From Apis mellifera (lineage: Eukaryota > Arthropoda > Insecta > Hymenoptera > Apidae): DNA of 64,000 bases. Shown one piece after another: positions 59,271 through 64,000 of this stretch. Position numbers and translations under genes: made by a program. The stretch spans positions 2,016,501-2,080,500 of the forward strand of contig NC_037642.1 in assembly GCF_003254395.2 (NCBI RefSeq). Direction: 5' to 3'. The notes below the pieces were generated by a model. That model had not been told where the DNA came from. It searched no databases and was given only the letters and a program-made list of their open reading frames with translations. Position 1 is the first letter of the stretch; each line of letters begins with the position of its first letter.

Positions 59271-61150
59271 TCTTCGGCCAATAATGGTGGAATAATTTCC
59301 TTTTTTTTTTTTAGAAAATTTATACAGAGAAATTTTTTTGGAAATTTTTTTGTTGAAATAAGAATCGTTATTCTTCGCGATTTTTTTAATATTGTATAGA
59401 TTACTTGATTTTGTATTTTTCTTTTTCAAATTCTATTTTAATTTTCGTTGCGTGATTCTTTAAAATTTTATTTTGATCATTATATTAAGATTTTGCAAAT
59501 TTTATCGAATAATTCCTATTATACGATTTTTAAAATTTTTTAATTTTTATTTCTCATTCCCATCGCGTAATATTTTATTTTAATTATTCTGTTTATTTTA
59601 AAAAATTTATTTTCACGTGTTTTTTAAAATTTCTCGTATTTTACTTTGGTCCTTTTGTTTGTAATTTTTTGTAATTTTTATTTTTGATTATTTCCGAATT
59701 CCTTTTTGAATGATCGAATCGCGTGTTTTGTACAACGGTTTAATATTTAATCTATGGAAATTTTTATAGTTATTTTTTAACTGTCAATATTTATGGAAAA
59801 TCGTATGACTTTGATTTATTGCATTATTTTTATAAAATGTTTTTATAATATACACTCGCTATTGAACTTTGTAACGCTCCATAATTAATTTGTTATACGT
59901 ATCCTAAATAAACTTCAATACGAAATAAATAAATGTAACATATATATATATATATCCAAAAGTGGACTTTATTTTAAATCAATTATTTATTATACGTCTA
60001 AAATCTAATTCGTAACTATTTCTCAATATTAAATGAAAAACTGGTCTGCAGTTTTCTAGCATACAAAAGTTATTTTTCATCGAATGAATTTTTTAAGTGC
60101 TGCAAGATATTAAAATTCATTTAAAAAATATCCTCAAAATTTATAGTTTGAATATTTGTTCGAAATATATATCTTGTAAATATAAAAAGTAAAAAGCTTA
60201 ATTTCTTCTGAAATAAAAATTTTTCTTTAGAATTAATCTTTTTCAATTACACTTACTTAATTTACACATAATATATTTATTAAAAATTTGTGATATCTTC
60301 TTCAATATTTTTCAAAATTTGAATTAAGTTTTTAATTTTAAAAAGCATTTCTCTTCTTCTTGTTATTTGGTATGATTCTTTAAAAAATATCTAAATGAAT
60401 TGAGAATCAAGATGAACGTATTTTTTTATACAATTCGATATTCTCTATAAAAAATATCAAATCAAAAAATTAGAATTTTAGAATATTAGATTAAATATTT
60501 TATTATAATAATATTTTTGTTACAAAAGGGAATGACATTTAGGAAAATCCATTATTTTTGACCTTCGTGTGATCTCTACGAGTCCATCTACGAAAAAAAT
60601 AATTATATTATATATTATATATTATACCACCCTTTCGAAATCATTCATTTCTTATCTACGGATAGTACGTTTTTCTCTACGGATAATAATAGTGACGTAA
60701 ATCAAGATGATAATATCAGGTGAGACATATATTTCATATAGCCTTACACCATCGGTATATACGTGCATACATATAAATATACATACATATAAATATACAT
60801 ACACATAAATATATAAATATACGTGAAATAGAGATATTTATTATTTAATATAGATAAGGCTACGTGATATTACAAATTCTATTTTTCCTTAATATCGATC
60901 TACACTCTTCCATGTTCCTATATTTCTTCAATAATCATTCTGATATTACCATTTTTTCTCTTATTGTTGCATCAACTTACCAATTCTTCAACACCTTTAT
61001 TAATTCATTCTAATCTTATTTCGAGTATTCTTTAACACCACATATATTTATACATTCCTCCACGATCCTTAATCTAATTGACGAGCAGACGAAACAACAG
61101 ACAACCACGAGGTCGCCATTTCCTCCTCTTAAAGGTTTCCTTTCATTTTC
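59271..61150. other. AT-rich stretch
   Basis: AT-rich with (TA)n at 59940-59954 and TATAT clusters near 60604-60627. No gene seen. Confidence 0.6.
60766..60822. repeat. 16-bp minisatellite, about 3.5 copies
   Basis: Units at 60766-60781, 60782-60797 and 60798-60813 (CATACATATAAATATA, the third with one change) followed by a partial copy. Confidence 0.92.
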
Positions 61151-61179
61151 ATTAGGTACATTGCTCCTTCGAATTCCCA

Positions 61180-61600
61180 ACTAAGGATTCAGATTTACGT
61201 AGTACAAGCCGTGGTAGAACCACGTTGCGCACCAAACGGATCGATCCCCCTCGAGCAAAAAGGGGGTTGCGACTGAGTCGCCCTCTTCGCCAGCCGGGGA
61301 CCCCAACATTTTCACCCCCGAAAACTACGCCAGGAACCCCTGCGGGCCGTACGTTCGAGCCAGTACCCGAGGGGAATGTACTTTCATTGTGGAGACAATC
61401 TACACCCGGGTTTAGCCCCTTTCTCGTCACATAAACCGCGTAAAAATATCGCGAAACTGGCAAGTTATTGGGTCATCGTCCGATATTATTCAAGATCCGT
61501 GTTTCGAGATCGATTTTATCCGGGAAAAGTTGGTTTCGGGGGTCGTGGGATACAGAGAAGAAAAGAATTTTTCTTTTCTTCCCTCTCTTTCTAATTTTTT
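61180..61600 (+). mobile_element. GC-rich fragment, possible decayed gag-like relic
   Basis: An isolated GC-rich island without CpG-island repeats. One plus frame (61225-61434) is Pro/Thr/Arg-rich, as in linkers before a retroelement zinc knuckle (PGTPTFSPPKTTPGTPAGR). Near 61377-61413 another frame reads YFHCGD, resembling the start of a CCHC knuckle, but the spacing is broken, the last Cys is absent and the frames do not join. No protease, polymerase, LTR or target duplication is visible. It may be an old retroelement fragment or unrelated unique DNA. Confidence 0.15.
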
Positions 61601-63803
61601 TCCTATGTCAGGATCGTAGAGGTGAATATTTAGATTTATGTTTAGGTTTTTTTTTTTTTTTTAGAAATTTATTTTCCTTCCTTCGAAGGAATTATAGATG
61701 ATTCTTTGGGTAATGGGAACTTTGTGAATGAGAATTAAGTTTCGAAGAATGAAAGGAGATGAGATAGAAATTTTATAGAAAAGAATTTTTCTTTTTTTTT
61801 TTTTTTCTAAAGGAACGAATAATTCGTTATTAAATTAGCTTGGAAAGAATTTTTTTTAATAAAAAATGTTGAATTTAATAAAACAATAGACGTCGAGAAG
61901 ATTTTGTAAAAGTTAAAAATTTTATAAAAATAATGGGAAATGTATTATTAATTAATTATTAGATTGAATATATATTTATATATATATATTTAAAACTGCA
62001 TAAGAATACGCGTATACACACATATATATATATATTAGAAAGAAAGGCATTTTCATTCAAGTTTTCACTATTTTAATAGAAATAAGTCAACGTGTACACG
62101 AAGTACATTAATCATTTGAAGAGTGGATATCTTTTTGCAGATATAAGAGTGGAGATATTTTTGTCTCCAGATTAATTTATCGATGTCCTTTCCATCCTTT
62201 CATTTAATTTTGTCTGCCTTGAAATTGCATTATGTATAAGAAAGTTCCATTTGGAAAATGATAATGACAAAGAAGTAATAGTAATTCTTTTTTCATAAAA
62301 TCTTTCATCTTTTATTACAAATATAAGTGTATTTTAATCTCACTGACCTCTAATACTCTTGACAATATATTTGGAGATAAATTTAAACTGATTGTAGCAA
62401 AGTTAAATTTATCGTTGTATCCAAAAATTGTCAAAGTTGCCTTTGACCAGATTTAAACGTATTTTTCTTATCGTGAAAGTTATTACTGGGAAGACTGATT
62501 GCCAAAAGTTTCGTTTTTTTTTTTTTTTTTTGAGAGTATATACAGAACCATTTAGTGAAATTAGTTTTAGAAATGGCAGTAACGTTTAGTTGCTAAGTGA
62601 ATAAACAAAACTACGTATGAATTCGAATATTCAAGAAACTAAATGTATCGTTGAATAATTCATGACAAAATAGTTACTAAAGAGAAATTATCAACAGAAT
62701 ACTAGTTGAGGCACGATTAACCAACTATTGATATGTTTATTAACGTCTCTGAAGTAATAACGATTACCACATAACATTTTACAAAATTTTTTAATCTTTG
62801 TCTCAAGTTTCTCTTAGTGTAACGTCTAATAACTTCATAAATTTTATACAATTGTTTTTTTTTTCAAATCTTAATTTCCACGCTTTAGAATCTTATAAAA
62901 TTGTAGTGATTATTTTAATTCAAATTTATCAGTTTTTTTGTACATTACGTATGTCATCTTTGATGTGACAATTGTAATCTTATCATAGATATGTCGCGTT
63001 AAATGTGACGAAACTAGATCTTATGTGAATTTTCAGATACATATGGCTTATTTTAGATCAGTGCTCACTTTAATTATGTTTAAGATCTAATGATACAACA
63101 AGTGAACAATATATATATAATAAATATATAAAGTAGATGAATTTGTTGATCACAATTATTAATTAATAACAATTCATCTTTCATTTCTTCCACCAATTAT
63201 AATTTCTTGTTTAATTTATGTTGATATGAGAAAATTTCATAGAATTTCTTTTATGATATATCTAATATTATAAAATTTAATCAAATATAAATTATTTTTG
63301 TTAAAATACAATAATTAGTCTAACTTTGGATTAATTCTTTATTTATTATATATCTAAGAGATATCTAATTATATAAATAGATAATGTTATATTAATGTAA
63401 CAGTAATAGGCTCTAGATCAAACTTCTGTTCATATAAATGGAATTCCACTGTAATACACATCAAGTAACGTAAATACATCACTTTTCACATACGAGTTCT
63501 AAGTAAAGCAATGATTTAACAGTAAATCATACATAAAATGCTATTTTTTGTGTTAACAGTTAATCCAATATTAATTTTATGATATTTTTAAATGAAAGAA
63601 ACTGTACAACAAGTAAAATTTCCTTACCAATTATAAACTACTATCTTCTATTTGAAAAAAAAGAAAATTTCAATTAATTCAATTCAAAAAATTATATTCT
63701 AAAATTTCAATTTTCAAATTCCAAGAATAAAATTTGCCTTCGAAAAAAAAGAAAAATAATATGACAAAAATTCTTTCAAGATTTCAATATTTGATCGATA
63801 CGA
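61601..63803. other. AT-rich stretch
   Basis: AT-rich with poly-T runs near 61647-61662, 61791-61806 and 62514-62531, and a 30-base alternating tract at 62006-62035. The part next to 63804 could be the 3' untranslated region of the candidate exon there. No gene seen. Confidence 0.55.
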
Positions 63804-63965
63804 TCACGATAGGAAGCCCGTCTTCATCAACGTGCAAGCAATCTCGTTCACCTTCGCAAAAACGTTTCCAGTTCCTTCTAAACGAGTAACTTGCACGACG
63901 ACCACGTTGCTCCTTCTTCTGCTGGCGATGCTCGCGATCGACTTATCGCGATGAATCCTCTCGAT
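63804..63965 (-). CDS. Candidate last coding exon of a gene extending past the right edge, minus strand
   Basis: The minus strand enters after an acceptor-like CTGTTTCATTCATGAACAG and stays open for 53 codons to TGA at 63804-63806. Third positions are about 60% G/C against an AT-rich background. The reading is basic at first, then hydrophobic and mixed: IERIHRDKSIASIASRRRSN, then VVVVQVTRLEGTGNVFAKVN, then EIACTLMKTGFLS. The sequence downstream of the stop is AT-rich, fitting a 3' untranslated region. A plus-strand frame (from about 63880 to the window end, with SSAGDARDRLIAMNPLDLFM) is also open, so strand is not certain. No family recognised. Confidence 0.33.
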   Translation of the reverse strand: MERIHRDKSIASIASRRRSNVVVVQVTRLEGTGNVFAKVNEIACTLMKTGFLS

Positions 63966-64000
63966 CTGTTCATGAATGAAACAGATCGTGAATTAAGCCG

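Noticed and set aside
1..64000. CRISPR arrays, bacterial operons, rRNA and known microRNAs
   Set aside because: No regularly spaced direct repeats, no tight gene clusters, and no seed-level match to conserved insect microRNAs noticed on reading.

Overview
This window looks like eukaryotic, insect-type genomic DNA. Most of it is AT-rich, with many homopolymer A/T runs. It is broken by sharply bounded islands of high GC in which CpG is abundant rather than depleted, and by many GA/CT, TA, CA and trinucleotide microsatellites. That pattern fits a hymenopteran insect (honey-bee-like), but no protein or RNA in the window is diagnostic, so the assignment is an inference. No bacterial features (operons, ribosome binding sites, CRISPR, insertion sequences) are visible.

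No complete protein-coding gene could be recognised, and no tRNA, rRNA or known microRNA was found by eye. The window is best read as a gene desert or the interior of one or more very long introns. What can be supported is a scatter of short open segments with exon-like properties: a splice acceptor and/or donor at the edges, GC raised at the third codon position, and plausible amino-acid composition. The better ones are at 14361-14545 (+), 33836-34049 (-), 37141-37408 (-), 50024-50142 (-), 54430-54617 (+), 48219-48294 (+) and, at the right edge, 63804-63965 (-), which may be the last coding exon of a gene lying mostly beyond the window. None is identified by homology; all are candidates only. 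In islands of about 50% GC, frames of 50-60 codons also arise by chance.

Layout. 1-2.2 kb is AT-rich. 2.2-4.1 kb holds two CpG/GA islands with a CTCF-like site. 4.1-12.6 kb is AT-rich with small unique islands near 5.6, 7.1, 8.5, 10.2, 11.0 and 11.8 kb. 12.6-21.3 kb is the largest GC-rich domain, made of alternating purine- and pyrimidine-rich blocks with Z-DNA-prone repeats. 21.3-27.6 kb is AT-rich, with a perfect hairpin at 23.6 kb. 27.6-32.2 kb has three pyrimidine/purine islands. 32.2-45 kb is mostly AT-rich with islands at 34.0, 36.3, 37.3, 38.1, 40.6, 41.5, 42.4 and 44.9 kb. 45.6-46.6 kb has a tandem duplication followed by a pyrimidine-rich island. 46.7-58.6 kb is AT-rich with exon-like segments and an NRF1/EWG-type palindrome at 56.69 kb. 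58.65-59.26 kb is a GC island ending in a compound trinucleotide repeat. 61.2-61.6 kb is an isolated GC island with a faint gag-like look. The remainder is AT-rich up to the coding-like right edge.

Many islands are plausible promoters, enhancers or untranslated exons, but this rests on base composition and a few motif matches only. No functional interaction between genes can be deduced.
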